From: Thalassobaculum_A sp040219615
Lineage (GTDB): Bacteria > Pseudomonadota > Alphaproteobacteria > Thalassobaculales > Thalassobaculaceae
Assembly: GCF_040219615.1 (NCBI RefSeq)
Contig: NZ_JAVJSE010000041.1
Span: 434,001-498,000 of the forward strand
Length of the DNA stretch: 64,000 nt
Reading direction: 5' to 3'
In this document: positions 8,494 through 17,257 of the stretch, one piece after another
Layout of the letters: every line of letters starts with the position of its first letter
How positions within the stretch are numbered: the first letter of the stretch is position 1
Notes under the pieces: generated by a model
The model's input: the letters and a program-made list of their open reading frames with translations, nothing else
The model's database searches: none
Told to the model about the DNA's origin: nothing
Program-made: the position numbers and the translations under genes

Positions 8494-9510
8494 ATGGACA
8501 TACGCAACGGCTTCGTCGGCACCGTCGGCGATACGCCCCTGATAAAGCTGCGGGCGGCCTCGGAGCGCACCGGTTGCACGATTCTCGGCAAGGCCGAGTT
8601 CCTGAACCCGGGCGGCTCGGTCAAGGACCGGGCGGCGCTGGCCATCATCCAGGACGCCGAGAACAGCGGCACGCTGCGGCCGGGCGGGGTTATCGTCGAG
8701 GGTACCGCCGGTAACACCGGCATCGGCTTGGCACTGGTCGGCAACGCCCGCGGCTACCGCACGGTGATCGTGATTCCGGAGACCCAGAGCCAGGAGAAGA
8801 AGGACATGCTGCGGCTGTGCGGCGCCGATCTCCGGCAGGTGCCGGCGGTGCCGTACCGCGACCCCGGCAACTACGTCCACGTCTCCCAGCGGATTGCCGA
8901 GGAACTGGCCAGGACAGAGCCGAACGGCGCGATCTGGGCCAACCAGTTCGACAACACAGCGAACCGCGACGGCCACTACCGCACCACCGGGCCGGAGATC
9001 TGGGAGCAGACCGACGGCAAGGTCGACGGCTTCATCTGCTCGGTCGGCACCGGCGGCACCCTGGCCGGCACCGCCATGGCCCTGAAGGAGCGCAACCGCG
9101 ACATCGTCATCGGCCTCGCCGACCCCATGGGCTCGGCGATCTACGGCCACTTCGCCAACGGCGAGCTGAAGGCCGAGGGCAGCTCGATCACCGAGGGCAT
9201 CGGCCAGGGCCGGATCACCAGGAACCTCGAGGGCGCGCCGGTCGACGAGCCGTTCCAGGTCACCGACGCCGAGATGCTGCCGATCGTGTTCGAGTTGCTG
9301 AAGCACGAGGGCCTGTGCCTCGGCGGCTCCACCGGCATCAACGTGATGGGCGCCATCAAGCTGGCCGAGAAGCTGGGCCCGGGGCACACCATCGTGACGA
9401 TCCTCTGTGACGGCGGGACCCGCTACCAGTCCAAGCTGTTCAACCCGGCGTTCCTGAAGGAAAAGGATCTGCCGGTGCCCGAATGGCTCGATGACGGAGA
9501 TGCAGCATGA
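8494..9510 (+). CDS. cysK: Cysteine synthase A (O-acetylserine sulfhydrylase)
   Basis: PLP enzyme making L-cysteine from O-acetylserine and sulfide. 338 residues. The PLP lysine is K44 in NPGGSVKDRAAL; the substrate loop is EGTAGNTGIGLA, where classical CysK has TSGNTG, so Ser is Ala here as in several alphaproteobacterial and cystathionine-synthase-like members; the phosphate-binding loop is SVGTGGTLAG. A GGAG box precedes ATG 8494. The stop overlaps the start of the sulfurtransferase gene by ATGA, which couples cysteine synthesis to mercaptopyruvate metabolism. A cystathionine beta-synthase-like activity is the main alternative. Confidence 0.88.
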   Translation: MDIRNGFVGTVGDTPLIKLRAASERTGCTILGKAEFLNPGGSVKDRAALAIIQDAENSGTLRPGGVIVEGTAGNTGIGLALVGNARGYRTVIVIPETQSQEKKDMLRLCGADLRQVPAVPYRDPGNYVHVSQRIAEELARTEPNGAIWANQFDNTANRDGHYRTTGPEIWEQTDGKVDGFICSVGTGGTLAGTAMALKERNRDIVIGLADPMGSAIYGHFANGELKAEGSSITEGIGQGRITRNLEGAPVDEPFQVTDAEMLPIVFELLKHEGLCLGGSTGINVMGAIKLAEKLGPGHTIVTILCDGGTRYQSKLFNPAFLKEKDLPVPEWLDDGDAA

Positions 9511-10370
9511 GCGACCCTGTTGCCGGTGGCCTGGTCTCGACCGCGTGGCTGGCGGAGAACCTGAACGACCCGGCGGTCAAGGTGCTGGACGGCACCTACC
9601 ACCTGCCGACCGCCAAGCGGGACGGCAACGCCGAATTCCTGGAGCGCCACATTCCCGGGGCGGTGCGGTTCGACATCGACGACGTCTGCGATCCCGACGA
9701 CCCGCTGCCGCACATGATTCCATCCGCCCAGCGCTTCGCCGAGAAGGTCGGCGCCCTCGGAATCGGCAATGACGACATCGTGGTGGTCTACGACGTCTAC
9801 GGGCTGCAGAGCGCCGCCCGGACCTGGTGGATGTTCCGGCTGTTCGGGCACGACCGGGTCGCGGTGCTGGACGGCGGCCTGCCGGCCTGGACTGCCGGCG
9901 GCGGTACCTTGGAGTCCGGTCCGGCGAAGCTCGGGCCGGCGAAGTTCTCGGCCGGCTTCCGGCCCGAGCTGGTCCGTCGCCGCGAGGACGTGCTGGCGAA
10001 CATCGACTCGAAGGCCTCTCAGGTGGCGGACGCCCGCTCGGCGGGCCGGTTCACCGGGAGCGAGCCGGAGCCACGGGCCGGCATGCGGTCCGGCCACATT
10101 CCCGGCTCGCGCTCGCTGCCGATCTCCGACCTGCTCGACCCGGCCACCAAGACCGTGCTGCCGAACGACGGTCTGCGGGCGGCGTTCGACAAGGCCGGCC
10201 TCGACCCGACGAAGCCGATCATCTCGTCGTGCGGCTCCGGCGTGACCGCCTGCGTGATCGCCCTCGCCGCCCATCGGCTCGGCCACCCGGGCGTCGCGGT
10301 CTACGACGGCTCCTGGTCGGAATGGGGCGGGCGCCAGGACACGCCGATCGACACCGGTCCGGCTGCATGA
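9507..10370 (+). CDS. sseA: 3-Mercaptopyruvate sulfurtransferase
   Basis: Two tandem rhodanese domains in 287 residues. The N-terminal domain is inactive (no cysteine in its loop, around VVVYDVYGLQSAARTWW), and the C-terminal domain carries the active-site loop CGSGVTA with C242, the loop type that distinguishes mercaptopyruvate sulfurtransferase from thiosulfate rhodanese (CRKGVT). It transfers sulfur from 3-mercaptopyruvate to thiols or cyanide. It overlaps cysK upstream and the double-GNAT gene downstream by 4 bp each, so the three genes form one translationally coupled unit. Confidence 0.92.
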   Translation: MSDPVAGGLVSTAWLAENLNDPAVKVLDGTYHLPTAKRDGNAEFLERHIPGAVRFDIDDVCDPDDPLPHMIPSAQRFAEKVGALGIGNDDIVVVYDVYGLQSAARTWWMFRLFGHDRVAVLDGGLPAWTAGGGTLESGPAKLGPAKFSAGFRPELVRRREDVLANIDSKASQVADARSAGRFTGSEPEPRAGMRSGHIPGSRSLPISDLLDPATKTVLPNDGLRAAFDKAGLDPTKPIISSCGSGVTACVIALAAHRLGHPGVAVYDGSWSEWGGRQDTPIDTGPAA

Positions 10371-11434
10371 CCGAATACCGGCCGATTCGCGATTCCGACG
10401 TCGAGGCGGTCGTCGCGCTCTGGCAGCGCTGCGGCCTGACGGTCCCGTGGAACGACCCGCATCGTGACATCGCCTCGGCCCGCTCGGCGCCCGACGCCGA
10501 GGTCCTGGTCGCCGAGGACGAGGGTGTCGTCGTCGCCAGCGTCATGGTCGGCTATGACGGCCATCGCGGCTGGGTGTACTACCTCGCCGTCGATCCCGAC
10601 CGTCAGGCGAAAGGCATGGGCCGGGCGACCCTCGCCGCCGCCGAGTCCTGGTTCCGACACCGGGGCGTGCCGAAGGCCGAGCTGCTGATCCGGCGCAGCA
10701 ACGAGCGGGTCCGCGGATTCTACGAGGCCCTCGGCTGGGTCGAGGAGCCGGTGGCGGTGTTCAGCCGGCGATTCGACGATTCCCCGCCACTCGGCGCAGC
10801 GACGGTCGAGACGGTCGTTACGACGCTCGAGATGACCGAGCGACCGACCAGTCCGACGACACCTTCGCCGGCCGGCCTGCCGACCGCCCTGGTGCGGGCC
10901 CGGCCACCGACCGTCGCATTCTACCGCTGGCTCTACGAGCGGGTCGGCGCCGACTGGACCTGGGTCGCGCGCCGGCTGATGTCCGATGCCGAACTGCTGG
11001 CGGCGATCGACGATCCCGCGGTCGAGGTCTACGTACTGCATGTCGGGGGTGTCCCGGCCGGCTATGGCGAGGTCGACCGCCGCAAGGGCCCGGAGTCGGT
11101 CGAGCTCGCGTATTTCGGGCTGCTGCCGGAATTCATCGGCCGCGGCTACGGCCGCTACCTGCTAGACGCCGTCGTCGACCTCGCCTGGAGCGCCGGCGCC
11201 TGCAGCGGCCTGCGGGTCCAGACCTGCGATCTCGACCACCCGCGCGCGCTGGCGGCCTATCAGCGTGCCGGTTTCCACCCGGTCGGGCAGCATACCGCCA
11301 CGTTGTCGGACCCGCGGCTGGTCGGACTGCCGCTGCCCGGGCGGCACCGGGCGCGGGCAAGCGGGCCGCCGGCAGGCCCCGGGGCGACCGTCACCGCCCT
11401 GCGCCGCCCGGACGGGGGAACGGCGCGGCCCTGA
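10367..11434 (+). CDS. Tandem GNAT acetyltransferase, two fused domains
   Basis: 355 residues with two complete GNAT domains. The first (about 1-140) resembles YpeA/RimI-type enzymes and has motif A in DRQAKGMGRATLAAAE and motif B in NERVRGFYEALGW. The second (about 165-325) resembles a separate alphaproteobacterial GNAT family that begins with an LEMTERP-like strand and has motif A in PEFIGRGYGRYLLDA and motif B in DHPRALAAYQRAGF. A Pro/Ser/Thr-rich linker joins them with no stop codon. A Gly/Arg/Pro-rich tail of about 35 residues follows. The ATG at 10367 overlaps the sseA stop (ATGA). The same frame is open further upstream inside sseA, but that part is not protein-like. Confidence 0.8.
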   Translation: MTEYRPIRDSDVEAVVALWQRCGLTVPWNDPHRDIASARSAPDAEVLVAEDEGVVVASVMVGYDGHRGWVYYLAVDPDRQAKGMGRATLAAAESWFRHRGVPKAELLIRRSNERVRGFYEALGWVEEPVAVFSRRFDDSPPLGAATVETVVTTLEMTERPTSPTTPSPAGLPTALVRARPPTVAFYRWLYERVGADWTWVARRLMSDAELLAAIDDPAVEVYVLHVGGVPAGYGEVDRRKGPESVELAYFGLLPEFIGRGYGRYLLDAVVDLAWSAGACSGLRVQTCDLDHPRALAAYQRAGFHPVGQHTATLSDPRLVGLPLPGRHRARASGPPAGPGATVTALRRPDGGTARP

Positions 11435-11435
11435 G

Positions 11436-11495
11436 CCGGATCACGGGCCGGGTCACGGGCCAGGTCACGGGCCGGGTCACGGGCCAGGTCGCGGA
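11436..11495. repeat. Five tandem 12-bp repeats
   Basis: Five units of 12 bp with consensus CCGGGTCACGGG, differing at positions 3, 5 or 8 and at the end of the last copy. They start one base after the stop of the double-GNAT gene and cover the 3' end of the convergent reductase gene, whose stop codon lies in unit four. Confidence 0.9.
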
Positions 11496-12556
11496 ATGAC
11501 CCGGCGCACCCGGTACTCGGCCAGGGCGTCGGCCAAGCTCTCCCAGCTGCCGCGCACCCCTTCGAATCCGGCGCGCCGGATCTTCAGGGTCGAGGACATG
11601 TCGTCCCAGCCGATCCGCAGCATGAAGTCGCCGTAGGACCAGCTGACAATCCGGCCGAGGTCCGGCTCCGACAGACCGTGCTCGTCGACCAGGCCCGACC
11701 ACAAGGCATCCATCCCGGCATGGGTGTCGGCCAGGGTCTCGGTCGCGACGCCGCCCGGCTCGGTGCCGAAGAATGCGGCCAGCCGGGGCCACAGGTCGCG
11801 CCAGCGGAAGTAGTCGGCGTTGATCACGTTGAAGGCCTCGCCACCGGCCGCCGGGGTCGTCATCGCCCACAGCATGGCGTCGACCAGCAGCCGCACGTCG
11901 GTAATCTGCGACACCGAGTCGAACGCCTCGGGCGTGCCGGGGAACGTCAGCGGACGGCCGCGCGCCTTCGCCAGCGCGCCATAGGCGGCGAGCACGCCGA
12001 CCGCGTTGTGCGGATAGCCGAGGGAGAACCCGGACAGGATGTGCGGGCGCAGCGCGGTCCAGGTCCAACCGGCCTCGGCCGCACGACCGGACACCCAGTC
12101 CTGCTGGTCGAAGTAGAAGTTGGCCCCCGGGGCGCGCGGATCGTCCTCCTCGGCCGGAGTCTTGTAGGCCCCGAACTGGCTGCCGTACCACTTGGTGCCG
12201 TGCACCAGCAGGACATGCGCCAGCGGTGCGCCGGCCGCCTCGAGGCCCTCGACCAGGTTGACCAGCATGGCCGTGTTGCGGGCCGCCTCGACAGCCGGAT
12301 CCGGGTCGGGCGCCCGCCCGGCATAGACGGCGTGGCTGGCGTCGCCGGCGACCGCGGCCAGGGCATCCCGGCAGGCGTCCCGGTCGCCCAGGTCGACCGG
12401 CCGATGGACCAGTCCGGGAATCCCCGGGTCGGGTGCGTGCCGCGACAGCCCGACCACCCGCCAGCCCCCGGCGACGAGCCGCCCGGCGATCGCGCGGCCG
12501 ACGATCCCGGAGACCCCGGCCACCACGGCGGTGCGCTGCGGATCCGGCGTGGTCAT
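11477..12556 (-). CDS. PRISE-like short-chain reductase/epimerase
   Basis: A 359-residue extended short-chain dehydrogenase. The N-terminal VVAGVSGIVGRAIAGRL is a Rossmann-fold nucleotide site. The block HGTKWYGSQFGAYKTP followed by FYFDQQDW matches the progesterone 5-beta-reductase/iridoid synthase-like (PRISE) family, where Lys and Tyr act on enone substrates with NADPH. The physiological substrate in bacteria is unknown. The gene follows the aapP terminator, so it probably has its own promoter in the spacer at 12557-12674. The last 19 bp of the gene lie within the 12-bp tandem repeat. Confidence 0.82.
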   Translation of the reverse strand: MTTPDPQRTAVVAGVSGIVGRAIAGRLVAGGWRVVGLSRHAPDPGIPGLVHRPVDLGDRDACRDALAAVAGDASHAVYAGRAPDPDPAVEAARNTAMLVNLVEGLEAAGAPLAHVLLVHGTKWYGSQFGAYKTPAEEDDPRAPGANFYFDQQDWVSGRAAEAGWTWTALRPHILSGFSLGYPHNAVGVLAAYGALAKARGRPLTFPGTPEAFDSVSQITDVRLLVDAMLWAMTTPAAGGEAFNVINADYFRWRDLWPRLAAFFGTEPGGVATETLADTHAGMDALWSGLVDEHGLSEPDLGRIVSWSYGDFMLRIGWDDMSSTLKIRRAGFEGVRGSWESLADALAEYRVRRVIPRPGP

Positions 12557-12592
12557 GCGGCGATCTCCCGATACTCCGTGTCCGGAAAGTGA

Positions 12593-12626
12593 AAGAGGCG
12601 CGCAGGACCAGGCCCGCGCGCCTCTT
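12593..12626 (-). terminator. Terminator of the aapJQMP operon
   Basis: A perfect 11-bp stem, AAGAGGCGCGC (12593-12603) with GCGCGCCTCTT (12616-12626), loop of 12. Read on the reverse strand the second arm runs into TTTC. It lies about 50 bp beyond the aapP stop, before the reductase gene. Confidence 0.75.
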
Positions 12627-12674
12627 CCGGACCGCCCCCCGCCCCCGCGGTGCGGTCGACCTCCGACTGTCCGT

Positions 12675-13466
12675 CTAGTGCGCCAGGATCTGGCTCAGGA
12701 ACAGCTTGGTCCGGTCCGACTTCGGGTTCGTGAAGAACTCGCCCGGGGTGTTCTGCTCGACGATCTCGCCCTGGTCCATGAAGATCACCCGGTCGGCGAC
12801 CCGCTTGGCGAAGCCCATCTCGTGGGTGACCACGAGCATGGTCATGCCGCTCTCGGCCAGGCCGACCATGACGTCCAGCACCTCGGAGATCATCTCCGGG
12901 TCGAGCGCCGAGGTCGGCTCGTCGAACAGCATGACGTTCGGGTTCATCGCCAGCGACCGGGCGATCGCCACCCGCTGCTGCTGGCCGCCCGAAAGCTGGC
13001 CCGGATACTTCAGGGCCTGCTCGGGGATCTTCACCCGCTCCAGCAGGGTCATGGCGACCTGCTCGGCCTCGGCCTTGGGCATGTTCTTCACCCAGATCGG
13101 GGCCAGCGTGCAGTTCTCCAGGACGGTCAGGTGCGGAAACAGGTTGAAGCTCTGGAACACCATTCCGACCTCGCGCCGGATGGCATCGATGTTCTTCAGG
13201 TTGGTGTCCATGGTCACGCCGTTGACCACGATATCGCCCTGCTGGTGCTCTTCCAGGCGGTTGATGCAACGGATCAGCGTCGACTTGCCGGAGCCGGACG
13301 GCCCGCAGATCACGATCCGCTCGCCCTTGTAGACGGTCAGGTCGATGTCCTTGAGGACATGGAACTCGCCGAACCACTTGTTCACCTGGTTCAGTTCGAT
13401 CACCACCTCGTCGGAGATGGCGGACGCAATGTGGGAACCATTGGAGTCGAGTGTCTCGAGGCTCAT
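12675..13466 (-). CDS. aapP: General L-amino acid ABC transporter, ATPase
   Basis: 263 residues forming the ATP-hydrolysing subunit of a polar amino-acid importer. Walker A is GPSGSGKST, the Q loop follows in VGMVFQSFNLFPHLTV, the signature is LSGGQQQR, Walker B is VMLFDEPTSALD and the switch histidine is in VVTHEMGFA. It is the last gene of aapJQMP, starting 34 bp after aapM, and a hairpin terminator follows. It belongs to the GlnQ/AapP subgroup; the neighbouring large AapQ/AapM permeases make Aap rather than a plain glutamine transporter the best name. Confidence 0.93.
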   Translation of the reverse strand: MSLETLDSNGSHIASAISDEVVIELNQVNKWFGEFHVLKDIDLTVYKGERIVICGPSGSGKSTLIRCINRLEEHQQGDIVVNGVTMDTNLKNIDAIRREVGMVFQSFNLFPHLTVLENCTLAPIWVKNMPKAEAEQVAMTLLERVKIPEQALKYPGQLSGGQQQRVAIARSLAMNPNVMLFDEPTSALDPEMISEVLDVMVGLAESGMTMLVVTHEMGFAKRVADRVIFMDQGEIVEQNTPGEFFTNPKSDRTKLFLSQILAH

Positions 13467-13500
13467 CGTCGGTCGGTCTCCAATTCGTTACGTCGCACCG

Positions 13501-14850
13501 TCAACGCCGGCCGTAGCCGCCGCCGATCGTGCGCTCGAGATGCTGGCTGTACTTCGACATGCAGAAGCAGATCACGAAGAACACCGCGGCCGTGAACAGG
13601 AACGGCTCGGTGTGCATGCCGAGCCACTTGGTGTCCTGGCCCGACGCCTTCGCCATAAGCAGGATGTCGTAGAGGCCGATGATCGACACCAGGGTGGTGT
13701 CCTTCAGCAGCCCGATGAAATTGCCCACGATGTTCGGGATCATCAGCTTCAGGGCCTGCGGCATGATGATGAGCGTCATCATCTTCCAGTAGTTCAGGCC
13801 CATCGCCTGGGCGGCCTCGTACTGGCCCTTGTTGATGGCCTGCAGGCCGCCGCGCACGATCTCTGCCATGTAGGCGGCGGCGAAGATGCATACCGCGATG
13901 ATCACCAGGACCAGCTTGTCGAGGTTGACCTCGACCGGCAGGAACAGCGGCATCATGGTGACCGCCATGAACAGGATGGTGATCAGCGGAACCGAGCGGA
14001 ACAGCTCGATGAAGGCCGTGCAGAACACCCGGATGACCGGCATCTTCGAACGCCGGCCGAGGGCCAGGATCACGCCGGTCGGCAGCGCCGAGGAGATGGC
14101 GATGCCGGAGATCACCAGGGTCAGGAACAGGCCGCCCCAGTTCACCGTCGGCACCGGCGCCAGGTCCCAGGTGGCCTGGAATAACAGAGCCAGGACGAAG
14201 CCGACGACGAACGCCCCGATCAAGACGTACTTCTGCAGCCGCTCGTCCTTGTTCTCGAACCCGGACAGCCGCATCAGCGCGGCCCGCAGCGAGCCGTAGC
14301 CGGCATAACTCGCGGCCACGTTCAGCCAGACCGCCGCGAACGCGGTCAGCGCGATCCCCACCATGATCTGCAGGAACCAGCCGACCTCGCCGCCCAGCAG
14401 CATCGCCGCCGCCAGGAACGGATAGGTGAGGACCGCCGATATGCCGGTCGCGATCTTCGCCTTCACCTTCGGGAACCAGAACGGTGCCAGCCAGACCGCG
14501 AGGATCACCCCCGCGAGGTTGACCCGCCATTGCTCGACATCGGGATAGCGGCCGTAGAAATAGTTGTTCATCCAGACCGACACGCCGGCCCAGCAGGCCC
14601 CGTTGCCCCTGGTGATGTCGAGGCACTCGCGGTAGCTGCCTGCGCTCCAGACGGCGTTGGCGATCCCGTAGAGGTAGAGGGTGTAGGCGAAATAGGCGAT
14701 CAGGCTGCCGCCGACGATCGTCAGGATCGAATCGAACGGCCCGCCGAACAGGTTCTTGCGCAGCCAGCCGACCACCCCGACCGTGTTGGGCGGCGGCGGC
14801 AGGCTGGGCTTCGGCCGGAAGACCGTGTCTTCGTGCATCGTCTCAGCCAT
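13501..14850 (-). CDS. aapM: General L-amino acid ABC transporter, permease AapM
   Basis: 449-residue inner-membrane permease with about eight or more hydrophobic segments. The long N-terminal extension with extra membrane spans and the conserved C-terminal EAA loop (EAAQAMGLNYWKMMTLIIMPQALK) are typical of AapM/BztC, which is larger than GlnP-type permeases. Also characteristic is FIELFRSVPLITILF. It forms a heterodimer with AapQ; three bases separate its start from the aapQ stop. Confidence 0.94.
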   Translation of the reverse strand: MAETMHEDTVFRPKPSLPPPPNTVGVVGWLRKNLFGGPFDSILTIVGGSLIAYFAYTLYLYGIANAVWSAGSYRECLDITRGNGACWAGVSVWMNNYFYGRYPDVEQWRVNLAGVILAVWLAPFWFPKVKAKIATGISAVLTYPFLAAAMLLGGEVGWFLQIMVGIALTAFAAVWLNVAASYAGYGSLRAALMRLSGFENKDERLQKYVLIGAFVVGFVLALLFQATWDLAPVPTVNWGGLFLTLVISGIAISSALPTGVILALGRRSKMPVIRVFCTAFIELFRSVPLITILFMAVTMMPLFLPVEVNLDKLVLVIIAVCIFAAAYMAEIVRGGLQAINKGQYEAAQAMGLNYWKMMTLIIMPQALKLMIPNIVGNFIGLLKDTTLVSIIGLYDILLMAKASGQDTKWLGMHTEPFLFTAAVFFVICFCMSKYSQHLERTIGGGYGRR

Positions 14851-14853
14851 GGC

Positions 14854-16053
14854 TCATCTCTCCTTCAGCTGAACGAGCTTGTTGTAGTAGTTCAGAGCCA
14901 TGGAGATGCTGAGGCTGACGGACATGTAGAACAGCATGACCATCGCCACGATCTCGATCGCGTGGCCCGACTGGTTCAGAGAAGTCTGCATGAACACCGC
15001 GACCAGATCGGGATAGCCGATCGCGATGGCCAGCGACGAATTCTTCACCACGTTCATCCAGTTGCTGATCATCGGCGGAACGACCGCGCGCATGGCCTGC
15101 GGGATGATGACGAGGCGAAGCGTCATGCCGGGGCGCAGCCCCAGGGAATAGGCCGCCTCGGTCTGGCCGTGGGCGACCGACAGGATGCCGGCGCGGACCG
15201 CCTCCGCCATATAGGCCGAGTGGTAGATGACCAGGGCCAGCAGGATCGCGCAGAACGCCGGCGGAACGCTGACGCCGCCGACGAAGTTGAAGCCCTTGAG
15301 CGCGGCGAAGTCGAAGGTAAGAGGCGCACCGGTCGCGAGGAACACCAGCGCCGGCAGGCCGAAGAAGATCCCGAGCCCGACCCCGAAGGTCGGGAAGCGC
15401 TGCCCGGTCGCCATCTGGCGCTTCTTCGCCCAGACCGCCGTCGCATAGGTCGCGACGATGGCGATCACGATCGTGATCATGGTGAGGTCGAAGCCGTCAC
15501 CCGGGACCGGCGCCGGCATGTAGAAGCCGCGGTTGTTCAGGAAGAACATGTCCAGCACGCCGTAGCTCTGGCGCGGCGACGGCAGCAGCGAGAACACGGC
15601 CAGGAACCAGAACAGGATCTGCAGCAGCAGCGGCGTGTTGCGCAGGATCTCGACGTACCAGGAGGCCATCTTGGAGATCAGCCAGTTCTTCGACAGCCGC
15701 ATGATGCCGACGAAGAACCCGAGCAGCGTCGTGAAGAGGATCGCCACCAGGGAGACCACCAGCGTGTTGACGATGCCGACCAGGTAGACGTGGAAATAGG
15801 TATCGCCGGCCTGGTACGGCAGCACTGTCCAGGCGATCGAGAATCCGGCGCTGCCGGCCAGGAAGTCGAAGCCGCTCGACATCCCGCGCGCTTGCAGGTT
15901 TTCGGAGGTGTTGATGAACAGGTACCGCGCGACGACCACCACTACGATGGCGACGATCGCCTGGTACAGCACGGAACGGACGCGCTCGTCGTTCAGCCAT
16001 TCGACAATCGAACGGCTCTCTCGTCGAGGCGATCCCTTCTCGAGAACGGCCAT
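14854..16053 (-). CDS. aapQ: General L-amino acid ABC transporter, permease AapQ
   Basis: 399-residue inner-membrane permease, partner of AapM. Multiple membrane segments are visible, plus the EILRNTPLLLQILFW element and the EAA loop EAAYSLGLRPGMTLRLVIIPQAMRA that contacts the ATPase. GGAGG stands 8 bases before ATG 16053. The N-terminal region has a large periplasmic loop, as in BztB/AapQ. The 101-bp spacer from aapJ contains a strong hairpin, which may lower expression of this gene relative to the binding protein. Confidence 0.94.
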   Translation of the reverse strand: MAVLEKGSPRRESRSIVEWLNDERVRSVLYQAIVAIVVVVVARYLFINTSENLQARGMSSGFDFLAGSAGFSIAWTVLPYQAGDTYFHVYLVGIVNTLVVSLVAILFTTLLGFFVGIMRLSKNWLISKMASWYVEILRNTPLLLQILFWFLAVFSLLPSPRQSYGVLDMFFLNNRGFYMPAPVPGDGFDLTMITIVIAIVATYATAVWAKKRQMATGQRFPTFGVGLGIFFGLPALVFLATGAPLTFDFAALKGFNFVGGVSVPPAFCAILLALVIYHSAYMAEAVRAGILSVAHGQTEAAYSLGLRPGMTLRLVIIPQAMRAVVPPMISNWMNVVKNSSLAIAIGYPDLVAVFMQTSLNQSGHAIEIVAMVMLFYMSVSLSISMALNYYNKLVQLKER

Positions 16054-16109
16054 AGCCTGACCCTCCGTCTTCGAAACGGATCAACAAAAAATTCGTTTGA
16101 GCAAAGGCG

Positions 16110-16139
16110 GGCGCCCGGTCGAACCAGCGACCGGGCGCC
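16110..16139 (-). other. Intercistronic hairpin between aapJ and aapQ
   Basis: A perfect 12-bp stem, GGCGCCCGGTCG (16110-16121) with CGACCGGGCGCC (16128-16139) and a 6-base loop, lies 15 bp after the aapJ stop. Such structures after binding-protein genes often protect the upstream message or partly terminate transcription, giving excess binding protein over permease. On the reverse strand a T6 run occurs about 20 bases further on, too far for a classic terminator. Confidence 0.75.
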
Positions 16140-16154
16140 ACACCAATCAGTCGC

Positions 16155-17195
16155 TCACCGGAACGGCGGCGAGTACAGCAGGCCGCCCTTGGTCCAGAGC
16201 GCGTTCGGGGACCCGTCCCGCGGGATGTTCATGACGGTCTTCTCGCCCATGAACTCCTCGTAGTTCTCGCCGTAGTTGCCCACCGTCTTGATGATGTTGT
16301 AGGCCCACTTCGGATCGAGACCGAGGCCCTTGTTGAGGTCGCCCTCGAGACCGAGCATGCGCTTGATCTCGGGGTTGGTGGTCTCGGCGGCGATCTTGTC
16401 GACGTTGGCCGAGGTGATGCCGAACTCCTCAGCCTGGATCATCGCGAACACCGACCACAGGACGATGTCCTTCCACTGCGAGTCGTTCTGCCGGACGACC
16501 GGACCCAGCGGCTCCTTCGAGATGGTCTCCGGCAGGATCGTGAAGATCGACTGGTCCGGAGCCTTCGCGCGGGTCGAGGCCAGGCTCGACTTGTCGTTGG
16601 TGATGGCGTCGCAGCCACCGGTGAAGAACGTGTTGTCGCGGACGTTGCTGTCCTCGAACACGACCGGCTTCATGTCCAGGCCGTTGGTGCGGCTGTAGTC
16701 GCTCAGGTTCAGCTCGGTCGTGGTGCCGGTGGCGACGCAGACCGTGGCGCCCTTCAGCTCGAGCGCGCTCTTCACGCCGAGATCCTTGGTCACCATGAAG
16801 CCCTGGCCGTCGTAGAACGAGACGGTGGTGAAATCGAGCCCGAGCTGCGTGTCGCGGAACAGGGTCCAAGTGGTGGTGCGCGACAGCATGTCCGACTCGC
16901 CGTTGGCCATGGCCGTAAAGCGGACCGCCGACGTCACCGACTGGTATTCGATCTTGTCCGGGTCACCGAAAATGGCCGCCGAGACCGCACGGCAGTTCTC
17001 GACGTCGAAGCCGGACCACTTGCCGGCGTCGGACAGGACGTACCAGCCTGGCGCCGGCGTGCCGACCTGGCAGCGCAGGTGACCGCGGCTCTTGACGATG
17101 TCCAGCGTGCTCTGCTGCGCAGACGCCGGCTCGGCAGTGAACGTCAGGGCGGCCAAAAGCCCCGCGCCCAGACCGAAAAGGCTGACCTTCTTCAT
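16155..17195 (-). CDS. aapJ: General L-amino acid-binding periplasmic protein
   Basis: 346 residues with a signal peptide (MKKVSLFGLGAGLLAALTFTAEPASA) and a class 3 solute-binding fold (SBP_bac_3). Hallmarks of the AapJ/BztA family are the N-terminal TLDIVKSRGHLRCQVG, SGFDVENCRAVSAAIFGD, and the C-terminal NYGENYEEFMGE. It captures a broad range of L-amino acids in the periplasm and delivers them to AapQM. First gene of the operon; a sigma-54-type promoter lies about 63 bp upstream. Confidence 0.95.
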   Translation of the reverse strand: MKKVSLFGLGAGLLAALTFTAEPASAQQSTLDIVKSRGHLRCQVGTPAPGWYVLSDAGKWSGFDVENCRAVSAAIFGDPDKIEYQSVTSAVRFTAMANGESDMLSRTTTWTLFRDTQLGLDFTTVSFYDGQGFMVTKDLGVKSALELKGATVCVATGTTTELNLSDYSRTNGLDMKPVVFEDSNVRDNTFFTGGCDAITNDKSSLASTRAKAPDQSIFTILPETISKEPLGPVVRQNDSQWKDIVLWSVFAMIQAEEFGITSANVDKIAAETTNPEIKRMLGLEGDLNKGLGLDPKWAYNIIKTVGNYGENYEEFMGEKTVMNIPRDGSPNALWTKGGLLYSPPFR

Positions 17196-17257
17196 GTGAA
17201 ACCCACCCAGTTATCGTTGTGACAAAGACCGAACACCCTGGCCTTTGGCGCCCTCTC

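Noticed and set aside
9827..11434. A 535-codon frame as one protein
   Set aside because: The first 180 codons lie inside sseA in another frame; ATG 10367 overlaps the sseA stop as ATGA.
11436..11495. CRISPR-like array
   Set aside because: Units are 12 bp with no spacers and no cas genes nearby; it is a simple tandem repeat.
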